A stretch of DNA of 10,233 bases from Glomus cerebriforme (lineage: Eukaryota; Glomeromycota; Glomeromycetes; Glomerales; Glomeraceae): NCBI GenBank assembly GCA_003550305.1, contig QKYT01000151.1, positions 1 to 10,233 on the forward strand, given 5' to 3'. The notes below the pieces were generated by a model, which was not told where the DNA came from, did not search any database, and saw only the letters and a program-made list of their open reading frames with translations. Position numbers and translations under genes: made by a program. Positions 1-7,629 of this stretch are shown here, piece after piece. How positions within the stretch are numbered: the stretch's first letter is position 1; the number at the start of each line of letters is the position of its first letter.

Positions 1-107
1 TATTTAAATAATACATTATTTTTTCTTAAAAAGGTTTTAAAATATGAGAGTAAAATTGTATTTAGAAATTTCAAACATGAAATTATGCAGTTGATCAATT
101 TTAATAA

Positions 108-203
108 TATCCGGGTATTATACATGGAAAATATCCCGGATACTTTAAAAATCATGTACCCTNCCTATCTATAGTACCCACCCATGTAATGTATCCCCGG
201 ATA
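108..203. repeat. Imperfect inverted repeat with CCGGG cores
   Basis: The left arm at 108-127 (beginning TATCCGGG and ending ACATGG) is an imperfect reverse complement of 182-203 (beginning CCATGT and ending CCCCGGATA). Related CCCGG pieces recur at about 131-143 and 229-240. The arms could be a decayed terminal inverted repeat of a small DNA element or a foldback repeat. No transposase and no clear target duplication are visible. An N at 163 lies in the loop. Confidence 0.35.
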
Positions 204-270
204 CAGGCTCAAACCCCCAAAATTTGCAAGATACCCGGGGTACTATGGCCTGTGATATACGGTAACAATA

Positions 271-345
271 CAGTTATTTATTGAATATTATTACAATGAT
301 AATTAATGATGCAGTTATTTATTGAATATTATTACAATGATAATT
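271..345. repeat. 34-bp perfect direct repeat, two copies
   Basis: Positions 271-304 are repeated exactly at 312-345, giving a period of 41 bp with a 7-bp spacer. The repeated text starts CAGTTATTTATTG and ends GATAATT. The AT-rich sequence suggests a recent short tandem duplication. No function is indicated. Confidence 0.85.
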
Positions 346-1004
346 GACAATGCACAATACTCATATATTAACGTCACTTAATATTTTTTCAATATAATAA
401 ATAATTATAATAAATAGTTATTATATACTGTAATTATAATTTTATTTATTTTAAATTTACTTATCTAATAAATATATTAAAAAATAATTTTATAAATTAT
501 AATTAAAATTTTATCAAAATTTATTAAAAATCTTTAAAATCAGATCTGAATTATTATATTGACCAATATTAAACATAATTTTGGCCAAATTCAAAAATAA
601 TTCAGACCAAAACCATCTGATTAGTTTCAGAAAATTTTTTCTTTTAAAATATCTTACTACTGATACGTCCTCTTTTTGTCATTATGAATAAGTGGAGGAA
701 ACAGTAATGGCTCTTTCCCTGTAGGTACTAATGACCTCTACCCATCCTAAAAAAAAGGCTTTTTGCAAAATTAATTAAAAAAAAAATTAAATTTAAAAAA
801 AATGAAAAAAATGAAAAAAGGCTCATTATATACTTTTTTGTATTATATGTATCACATGATATGAGCTGCAGTTTATTTTTTAAAAAAATAACTGCATGTC
901 ATGTTTGTCAATTAAGTCACAGCCACAGTTTATTTTAGTCATTTAAACCTTAAATCAGCAACTTTTAATTGTCATTTGAACTTAGTTCTGGAAATTGAAA
1001 AATA

Positions 1005-1084
1005 GTAAGTTTCTTCATAAAACTTATTATTTTTTTTATTTTTTTTTAGAAACGCTTATTAATGTTTCTTTTTTTTTCTTGTAG
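1005..1084 (+). other. Candidate mini-intron 1 of the array (80 nt)
   Basis: This is the cleanest first unit. The donor GTAAGT is at 1005-1010, a stem-loop encloses the donor (arms 1002-1012 and 1020-1030), and a T-run leads to AG at 1048-1049. A second stem follows (1048-1054 with 1063-1069, loop CTTATTAA), then a nine-base-plus pyrimidine tract and TAG at 1082-1084. Comparable units are 1125-1205 (81 nt), 1246-1331 (86 nt, acceptor altered to TAAG), 1361-1447 (87 nt) and 1485-1570 (86 nt). These are spliceosomal-type signals read on the + strand; use in vivo is inferred only. Confidence 0.5.
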
Positions 1085-1863
1085 GTTTTTCAAACTCTTC
1101 AGTCCAGAATAGAAAGGGAAAGCAGTAAGTTTTTTCATAAAATTTATCATTTTTTTTGTTGTTTTTTTTAGAAATGCTTATTAACATTTCTTTTTTTTCT
1201 TATAGATTCTTCGAGCTTTTCGGTCCAGACTGGCAAGGTAAAATAGTAAGTTTCTTTATGAAACTTATCATTTTTATCATTTTTTTTTTAAAGAAACATT
1301 TCTAATATTTCTTCTTTTCTTTTCTTGTAAGTTTTCGGTTTGATATTAGAATCGGAAATGGTAAGTTTCTCAAGTTTTTTTAAGAAACTTACCGTGTTTT
1401 TTATTTTTTTAGAAATGCTTATTAACGTTTCTTTTTTTTTCTTGTAGATTCTCTAAGCTCAGTTTGAAATGGAAAAGAAAAACAGTAAGTTTTTTCACGA
1501 AACTTATCATTTTTTTTTATTTTTTTTTTAAAGAANCATTTCTAATATTTCTTCTTTTCTTTTCTTGTAGGTTCTCTGTACTTTCAGTTTGATGCTAGAA
1601 TTAGAAAGGATAAGTTTCTCAAATTTCTTTGAAAAACTTACCATATTTTTTTTTGGTTTTCTTTTATTAAAAACATTTTTAACATTTTCTTTCTCTTTTC
1701 TTTTGTAAGTTCTCTTGGCTTTCAGATTAGTATGTGAAATTAGGGAATGGTAAGTTTCTTCACAAAACTTGCCATTTTTTTTCTTTTTTTTTAGAAATAT
1801 TTTCTAATGGGTTTTTTTCTTTTCTTGTAAACTCTTCTTTAGTTCAGATATTTGGAATTAGGA

Positions 1864-1894
1864 AATAGTAAGTTTCATAATGAAACTTACTATT
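1864..1894 (+). repeat. Perfect 15-bp-arm palindrome over a splice donor
   Basis: Positions 1864-1878 are the exact reverse complement of 1880-1894, with a single central base at 1879. The donor GTAAGT (1868-1873) lies wholly in the left arm. It is the most perfect version of the donor hairpin seen in the neighbouring units. It could form a cruciform in DNA or a strong hairpin in RNA. Confidence 0.9.
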
Positions 1895-2154
1895 CTTTTT
1901 TTTTTNTTTTTTTTTTAAATAGAAATATTTTTAACGTTTCTTCTTTTTTCTTCTTGTAGGTTCTTGGATTTTATTTTGGGTTATAGAAGTTTCTTCACAA
2001 AATTCCCATCTGATGCATTTACTTAAAGAATCGTTAATAAAAATAGTACTAATGTTTTTTTTTCATTTTTTTGTAGAATCAGATTTTTTTTAAATTTCAG
2101 CTTGAAAATCTGGTAAGTTTTGAAGTTGTAACTTTAAAACTTTCTTTTCAGAAC

Positions 2155-2800
2155 ATAAGTTTCATAATGAAACCATTTTTTTTATTTTTTTTAAAAAACA
2201 TTCTAACTGAACATTTCTTTTTTTTTGTAAATTTGCTCCTGAACTTGGAAAACTGAAACATAAGTTTCGTAACGTTCATTTTGTTATGAAACTTCATTTT
2301 TTTTTATTTTTTTTAAGAAATGTTCTAACCAAACATTTTTTCTTTTTTTGTAGATTCAGCTCTGAAAATTTGAGATTAAAAACATAAGTTTCATAATGTT
2401 CATTTTATTATGAAACTTTATTTTTTTTGTTTTTTTTAAGAAACATTCTAACCGAACGTTTTTTCTTTTTTTTTATAGGTTTACTTCTGAACTTGGAAAA
2501 CTGAACCGTAAGTTTTGTAATGTTCATTTTATTACGAAACTTTATTTTTTTGGTTTTTTCTTTAAAAAACATTTTAACTAAACATTTCTTTTTTTTGTAG
2601 ATTCAGCTCCAGAAATTCAGGATCGGAAAAGAAACATAAGATTCGTAACGAATTACTTCATTACGAACTTCATTTTTTCATTTTTCTTTCTTTATTAGAA
2701 ATATTCTAATTAACTATTTCTTTTTTTTTGTAGTTTGTTTCTGTGAATTGAAATTGAAAATATAAGTTTTGTAATGTTTGTTTTGTTACGAAACTTCATT
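2155..2800 (+). repeat. Second subfamily of array units (AT-type donors, long hairpins)
   Basis: Six units are spaced at 105, 124, 124, 128 and 126 nt, judged from their donor-equivalent positions 2155, 2260, 2384, 2508, 2636 and 2762. The GTAAGT of the upstream half is replaced by ATAAG(T) in all but the unit at 2508, which keeps GTAAGT. Each of four units carries a 12-bp stem with a 9-nt loop, GTTCATTTT or GTTTGTTTT: 2262-2273/2283-2294, 2386-2397/2407-2418, 2510-2521/2531-2542 and 2764-2775/2785-2796. The unit at 2636 has a decayed stem. TTCTAAC or TTTTAAC branch-like motifs and TTTGTAG-type acceptors are kept in most units. Confidence 0.7.
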
Positions 2801-3068
2801 TTTTTTATTTTTATATTTTTTTTTTTATTTTTATCGCTTATCATTTGATATTTTTTTTATTTTTATCACTTAACATTTTTTTTCTTATTTTATCATTATA
2901 TTTTTTATTTTGAATAAATGTACATGTAACATCCTATTACATGCTTTATTTGTAATGTCCTCAAAAATGTAATATTATTTATTAACGTTATCATATGTAT
3001 ATTATTATTTATTTATCATGATAATCTTTTTTTCTTCTAATTAACTTCTTTTTTCTCTTTTTTCTCAG
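2797..3068. repeat. T-rich low-complexity stretch
   Basis: The sequence consists of T-runs broken by single A, C or G, with short TTTTTATC-type repetitions at about 2811-2900, and then AT-rich DNA. No ORF of interest and no RNA gene are seen. It separates the ~120-nt array from a second group of splice-like signals. Polypyrimidine richness on + continues the bias of the array. Confidence 0.6.
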
Positions 3069-3415
3069 GTATGTTCACTAATTTCATTTTTTGTTTTTTT
3101 TTGTTTTTTTTGTTTGTTTGCTTATTTTTTTCTTTCTTTTTTCTCTAATACCTTCTTTTTTTTTATTTTCCCTTTCCATTTAGTTTGCTTTTTATTTCTT
3201 CTTAGGTATGTCTGCTATTTTCATTTTTTTTTTGTTTTTTGTTTATTAGTTTTTGCCTCTCTTTCTTCTCTAACTCCCTTTCTTTTTTTTTCTTTTTTTT
3301 TCCTTTCCATTTAGGTTAGCTCTTCATTTCTTAGGTTTCATTTTCATTTTCAGTAAGTTTTTTTGTTCTAACTTCTTCTTTTCTTGCTCTTTAGCATTTC
3401 AGTCTTTTGGTGAGT
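3069..3415 (+). repeat. T-rich second splice-like array with AG|GTATGT junctions
   Basis: Two related units start with GTATGT, at 3069 and 3206, each immediately preceded by a pyrimidine tract and AG (TTCTCAG and TTCTTAG). Acceptor and donor therefore touch. Each unit contains a CTCTAA motif, a C/T-rich run and CCATTTAG, with AG at 3182-3183 and 3313-3314. Further signals follow: GTAAGT at 3353, TTCTAAC at about 3366-3372, TTTAG ending at 3394, and GTGAGT at 3410. The implied exons are 15-38 nt. The encoded text is very T-rich and the + strand frame across it is only Phe/Leu/Ser low complexity. Use in splicing is inference. Confidence 0.45.
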
Positions 3416-3436
3416 CTTTTCTTTATTTATTTATTT

Positions 3437-3740
3437 ATTTTTTTTTTTAATGATGCGATCTTACATTTTAAGTTTATTTAAATATTATAGCAAATATTGT
3501 AAACAATAATAACATATAAAGAAAATTTAACTAAAAACACTACCCTNGATGCGATCTTACATTTTAAGTTTATTTAAATATTATAGCAAATATTGTAAAC
3601 AATAATAACATATAAAGAAAATTTAACTAAAAACACTACCCTTTGCTAAGCGAAAAGAGGCTGACCTGTCATCGTCCAGAAATTCTGCAAAAGCTGAACA
3701 TCATGTCCATAAGGCCAAAGGCGCCTCCAACCTAGAAATG
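3437..3740 (-). mobile_element. 3' end of a non-LTR retrotransposon (copy 1)
   Basis: Read on the minus strand, this ends ...AAGATCGCATCATT followed by an A-run (on + the T-run is about 3437-3448, then GATGCGATCTT at 3452). It shares this terminus, and a block around GGCCAAAGGCG (3713-3723), with two further copies in the window at 4634 and 9802. The order poly(A), conserved terminus, AT-rich stretch, conserved block is the same in all three, which identifies it as the 3' untranslated end of the same family. No RT coding sequence is attached, so it is a strongly 5'-truncated copy, or its body is unrecognisable. Its 5' boundary cannot be placed between about 3740 and 4618. Confidence 0.65.
3452..3642. 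repeat. Exact 95-bp tandem duplication around a single N
   Basis: Positions 3452-3546 and 3548-3642 are identical and separated only by N at 3547. Both begin GATGCGATCTT and end CACTACCCT. Removing one copy makes the distance from the GATGCGATCTT terminus to the GGCCAAAGGCG block 165 nt. The sister copies have 154 and 166 nt. This fits an unmerged contig overlap joined with a placeholder N better than a real duplication. Confidence 0.85.
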
Positions 3741-4260
3741 AACCAAAAAAAATAAAATTAAAATAAATTGAGCTTCCAACTGTTAATCTCACTACCAGAC
3801 TGCGATAACCTTAGCAACAGCCAGGATTGCCCTAGGATTACCTTTGCTTAGTACCGAAGTGTATATCTAATAGGATCAGCACTATGTGACTACCTGTACA
3901 CATCACACATTTTCAGCATGACTACAGTCATCCTCCTTAAATAATCTACACCTTCAGAGCTAAAAATCAACAAATTACACCAAACTAGTCTTTTTGCGAT
4001 CATCATTCCAGTACCCCCATCCTCCAAATGACAATGCCCTTTACACTTGCTCGCAGGAGTTGATGAAAAATAAAGGAGAATAACCAAAGATTTCGCCAAA
4101 GAAACAAAAATAAAAATAAAATAAACCAAAATAAAGGAAATAAAATTAGGAAAAACAGCTATATCTAGTCACAAAAAACCTAAAGTAAAATACACTAGGA
4201 AAAACACCAAATAACACTCCAAAAGAAAAGTTCTCCCTCTTCAAATTCTTTACAAACAGT

Positions 4261-4476
4261 TTGTCCACAAAAATCCAGAGTTTAGAAAAATCATTCTTTT
4301 CCCTACAAAACTTTCTATTACTTCCCTTTTCTGACTCTGAAGAGATAAAACTTGTGCAAAACTGGCAAGCTGAGAAGGCCAAATGCTTCCAAAGATATCA
4401 TAAAAGGCCATTATCTAAGAGTCGTAAAATGAAAATTGTGGGTATATTTAAAAATAATAAAATGCAAACAGTCTAA
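4261..4476 (+). CDS. Weak hypothetical ORF, possibly a relic
   Basis: An open frame of 71 codons is counted from a TTG; the first ATG comes later, at about 4429. The middle part (SEEIKLVQNWQAEKAKCF) is charged and has a protein-like mixture of residues, and the tail is basic (Lys/Arg-rich). No domain is recognised. The opposite strand is open over part of the same interval, so coding status is doubtful. It may be a fragment of an old retroelement ORF or chance. Confidence 0.12.
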   Translation: MSTKIQSLEKSFFSLQNFLLLPFSDSEEIKLVQNWQAEKAKCFQRYHKRPLSKSRKMKIVGIFKNNKMQTV

Positions 4477-4525
4477 ACTATTTTATTAAATATTAAATAA
4501 CAAGAGGAGTATTTTTTCTTAAGAT

Positions 4526-4562
4526 CCTGAAGGCTATCACCATAGTGAACGAAGCCTTCAGG
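4526..4562. repeat. Perfect 10-bp hairpin
   Basis: CCTGAAGGCT (4526-4535) pairs with AGCCTTCAGG (4553-4562) across 17 nt. The loop can form a further small stem, TCAC with GTGA. T-rich sequence follows on +. It is more GC-rich than the surroundings. It looks like an intrinsic-terminator shape, but in a eukaryotic context that function is not expected. Confidence 0.6.
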
Positions 4563-4618
4563 TTGTGTTTTTGTTTCATAAAAAATTTGGAAAAAATTTT
4601 TCGGGAAAGAGTGGCTCC

Positions 4619-4633
4619 TAAGCATAACCTCTA
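4619..4633. repeat. Target-site duplication, left copy
   Basis: TAAGCATAACCTCTA is identical to 9787-9801 and lies directly next to the oligo(T) (minus-strand poly(A)) of the 5.15-kb element. Fifteen matching bases and position exactly at both element ends are typical of target-primed reverse transcription. Because T-runs follow both copies, the duplication may extend into the T-run. Confidence 0.9.
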
Positions 4634-4651
4634 TTTTTTTTTTTTTTTTTT

Positions 4652-4859
4652 AATGATGCGATCTTGTGCAATAAGTTTATTAAAATTTTATCCATACAAA
4701 TTAAAATACAAATAAAAATTAAACTATTGATCACTACCCTTCGGAACTGGAATTAGGGCCAACCCATCACCGTTTGAAGAATCTGCGGAAACTGAACAAA
4801 ATTCACAAGGCCAAAGGCGTCCCTACTTCAAAAATCAAAGGTCACATGTCAAGAAAGAT
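4652..4859 (-). other. 3' UTR of retrotransposon copy 2
   Basis: This lies between the last codon of the polyprotein frame (TAA at 4860-4862) and the poly(A). It contains the family terminus (GATGCGATCTT on + at 4655-4665) and the conserved block with GGCCAAAGGCG at 4809-4819. LINE 3' UTRs often hold the structure that the RT binds to start reverse transcription. Conservation of these two islands across three copies fits that role, but the role is inferred. Confidence 0.6.
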
Positions 4860-5579
4860 TTAAAAATCCAGCGAACTATTACCATAAAGGCATGAATGAT
4901 CGCACCATAAAACCCAAGAATTAGATACATGTAAATTACGCAAAAAATTATCATAGCGAATTAATGGAAAAACTAAATTCATAGAATTCACTAAATATTT
5001 ACCACCACGTTTAATCTTATTATTAATATTCAAGGCTAACTCCTTTTTTACCAATAAATCACATCTAACCAACCATACATCATTATATAAACTACCCTGA
5101 ATATTATGTATAATTAATAAAATAACCTGAGAAATAAAAGAAAAATCACAATTTAAACTTCTAAACTAATTAACTAAATCCTGAGGAATGAAACCTCTCA
5201 TTAAATCACTAAATGTAAATTGAGAAGAAGATTCAACCAAATCCCAATAAGATAACAAACGTAAATGTGTAAATTGATTAACAGTAAGAATAATATTCTT
5301 CTGACAACGTAGAGTTCTAGAAATCTCTTGACAAGCATTAAAAAGAATGCGATCAATAACAGAGTGATAATGACTATACGTCCATAAATGAGAAAAAGTT
5401 TTGGGCTGATTACAAGATAAACAAGTCCAAAAAGGACTATTATACAACTGTGGCTTTCTAGTTTTTAAATTTTCTAATACAGGAAGATCCAAGGTAAAAC
5501 ATTTCATCTTGAAGACTTTAAACTGCGAACGATCAAAAGAAGTTTTACTATTAGCCAAAGAAAATCTAATAATTGCCAA
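4860..5579 (-). other. Cys/His-rich C-terminal tail of the polyprotein
   Basis: This is in the shifted frame. A CLSC motif followed by SHLW and SHYH at about 5366-5424 has the C-x2-C...H...H spacing of the zinc-binding segment often found downstream of RNase H in these elements. After the TAG at 5166 the same frame continues with VWLVRCDLLVKKE near 5025-5060, ending at TAA 4860-4862. The continuation reads as protein, so 5166 is a mutation and not the true terminus. The function of this tail is probably nucleic-acid binding, which is an inference. Confidence 0.55.
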
Positions 5580-5779
5580 GACAAAGGCCAGTTAATAATA
5601 TTTTGCCTAGTAAGAAAAAGCACTTTCTTATTCTTGCATAAATTAAGAAATTTATCAAATAATTGAGCATCGTGATTGTGTTTAATGAAAGAACAAATAG
5701 GTTGATCAATTACATGATTATTCCAAGAAATAAAGAATGTAGGTGTATTAACAAATGAAGAATCTAAAATGAAAGGAGG

Positions 5780-6220
5780 AAGATTACAACCATCTTTTGC
5801 TAAACGGTCAGTCTCATTATTAAATAAATCATTAGAATGAGATTTCACTTTATGAGTAATAATTGTAAGATGAAAAGCATCCATAATAGTCTTAATAGCG
5901 ATCCATAACAAATAATTTTTGGACTTTTCTAAATTGAACAAAAAATTATTTGAATAACAAGTTAAGCCTTCCAAACTACAAATAACGATTTCACTATCCG
6001 TAAAAATGTGAACCACACAATTAACAGGAACAGTACAGATAGCAGACAATACCGCAGCGATTTCAGCACGAGAAGAAGAGGGAAAATTTTCAAGAGAAGC
6101 ACTGAATGAAGTACAGGGAGAAGTTGAATCAACTTGTTTCTATGCAATGCCCATTTTCATATTAATAGAACCAGCGCTATAAGGAGAACCATCAGTATAA
6201 AAACTAAGCGAATCAGCAGA
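5780..6220 (-). other. RNase H domain (broken)
   Basis: All four acidic active-site residues of RNase HI can be read in one frame: Asp of YTDGS at 6191-6193, Glu of RAEIAAV at 6062-6064, Asp of FTDSE at 5996-5998, and Asp of ETDRLAK at 5807-5809. The His of VKSHSND at 5837-5839 is also present. In an intact element the domain removes the RNA strand from the RNA/DNA hybrid. A TAG at 6140-6142, between the first Asp and the Glu, interrupts it. A Trp or Gln codon is the likely ancestor. Confidence 0.85.
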
Positions 6221-7629
6221 TACAAATTGCCACTTATGCCACAGAAGGTTCTGTCTAATGTCCTTATTTAAAACAAACTTAAGAAAAGGATCATGAAGCG
6301 ACTCATCAAAAGCCAACAAAGGACTATTACTAGAAGCTTCATCTATGTTATCAACAAAAGAACCAAGGAAAAGAGATTTCATGAGTGCATTAACTTCAAA
6401 AAGTGAAACTTTAAGATCATACATTGGTGAAACAAAAGTACCCAATTTTGAAGAAAGACTACAAATTTTGATTAAATCTTGCAAATAAAAAACTTGAGAA
6501 CAAGAAACATTAATATTATGTTGCTTCCTATAAGCAGTATTGAATGATCAGTCGGGATTATGTAAAACACATCCAGGACAAGGTTTAACTATAGGTTTTA
6601 AAGAAGAAGGTGAAACATCAATAGAAGAGTCGCCAGAACAGCTAGGATGAACTTGAATCCAATGCTCAACAAGAAGTTTGTTAAATTTCGCATATTTTTT
6701 AATAACTCTACCAATAATCGATGAAGATTGAGAATAAATTCACACAGAAACCCAATTTTTACTCTGACTATGAATATCCAGATACACATATAATAAAGGA
6801 TCTTGAGAAAAATTCAAGAAAGGAAACCAATTAGGGTGGATACGTCGTGAAGTGTCAGGTGAAAGCAAGACCAAATCAGCAAGCTTTTGAAACCACAGAG
6901 GAAGAAAATTGTTTGTAAAAAGGTTAAACTTCCTTTTCACATCAATAAAATTCAATAAGAACACTTTGTCAATCAACAATAATTGATCTAAGAATAAAAG
7001 TTAGAACTTCCTGACTTTTATATAAACATAAGGTTTAAAGTATTCATCCTTGAAAATGGATTGTAACAGGAGTGAACCACCATGAATAAGATTCTTAAAA
7101 TGATCTGAAACAGAAAGAGTCAAATTGTTCAGCTTTAATAAAGAAGAAATAGAGGCTATCAGATTCTTTCTGTAATGCTTAACACAATGAGGAAGAATCC
7201 AATCTACTATAGGAGAAGATATTAAACCCTCTTTAGATTGCAATTGATGACACCTAATCAATGAAATATGATCCAGAAGACCATTATTGTTCAATTGTTT
7301 CAAAATATTAGAACTTTAAGCTCGCAACTGACAATTATAAAGACAATTTAAATTATAACTATGACCAGAATGAAGGACCGATGAAGGAAATGAAGACGCC
7401 AAATGAATTTTACGTTTGAAAAAAGTACGGAATGAAGAAGTCAAATCAAAACATTCATTCTTAGAAAGGATAGTAAGTTGAGAATGATACTTAATCTTAG
7501 GATATAAAACAGTATTAAAAATATAAACCAAATGTTTATCAGTAAGCTTCTTATATTTCATAATGTTAACAGCTTGGGTAATATCAGTTTTGATCTATGT
7601 TTTAATAAAAGAATGGTTAAAGTCGAGAT

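Larger units (their letters stand above)
1..1004. other. AT-rich non-coding left flank
   Basis: No open frame of useful length and no recognisable gene is visible on either strand. The stretch is mostly A/T. It holds a small GC-richer patch of CCGGG/CCCGG-containing sequence at about 108-245, a short direct repeat, and A-runs at 749-830. One N is at 163. Positions 880-1004 lead into the first splice-like donor of the array downstream. ATGs near 895-900 are followed by stops after at most about 17 codons, so a coding first exon is not supported. Confidence 0.6.
1002..2800 (+). repeat. Tandem mini-exon/mini-intron-like array, ~120-nt period
   Basis: About fifteen related units follow one another. 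Each begins with GTAAGTTTC or a derivative, then a T-run. Next comes AG followed by a short hairpin containing TTATTAA, TTAAC or CTAAC, a second pyrimidine run, and CTTGTAG or TTGTAG. A 30-40 nt segment follows before the next GTAAGT. Canonical GTAAGT donors stand at 1005, 1125, 1246, 1361, 1485, 1750, 1868, 2113 and 2508. TAG acceptors end at 1084, 1205, 1447, 1570, 1959, 2076, 2353, 2478, 2600 and 2733. The inferred introns are 80-87 nt, close to ordinary fungal intron size, and the second and third exons are both exactly 40 nt. The segments between introns are homologous to each other, with a TTCAGTTTGA-like core and a purine-rich 3' end. The whole exon-intron unit was therefore duplicated. 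Whether it is transcribed or spliced cannot be seen. It could also be a minisatellite that merely inherited intron sequence. Ns stand at 1536 and 1906. Confidence 0.75.
3741..4618. other. Unassigned stretch between retroelements
   Basis: No recognisable gene. Minus-strand frames at 3890-4129 (79 aa) and 4146-4382 (78 aa) and a plus-strand frame at 4261-4476 are open but have no motif I can name. Base composition is somewhat less T-biased than upstream. The left part may be the body of retrotransposon copy 1, and the right part contains a perfect hairpin at 4526-4562. The right border is the target-site duplication at 4619. Confidence 0.4.

Noticed and set aside
1002..2800. CRISPR-like repeat-spacer array
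   Set aside because: The period is too long, repeats diverge, the segments between are homologous and not unique, and the organism is eukaryotic.
3114..3314. Plus-strand 66-codon ORF rich in Phe, Leu and Ser
   Set aside because: It is a by-product of T-rich low-complexity sequence. It has no motif, and it overlaps stronger splice-like signals.
3720..3760. Possible pol III B-box (GGTTCATTTC on minus) suggesting a tRNA-derived SINE
   Set aside because: The match to the B-box consensus is poor, no A-box is seen at proper spacing, and the corresponding place in copy 3 matches no better.
5962..6147. Minus-strand 61-codon Leu-rich ORF across the RNase H region
   Set aside because: It is out of frame with the RNase H motifs, which can be read straight through after the TAG at 6140. 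It has no support of its own.
6598..6789. Minus-strand hydrophobic 63-codon ORF that looks like a membrane protein
   Set aside because: It is a shadow in a different frame of the retrotransposon polyprotein. The hydrophobicity comes from T-rich codons.
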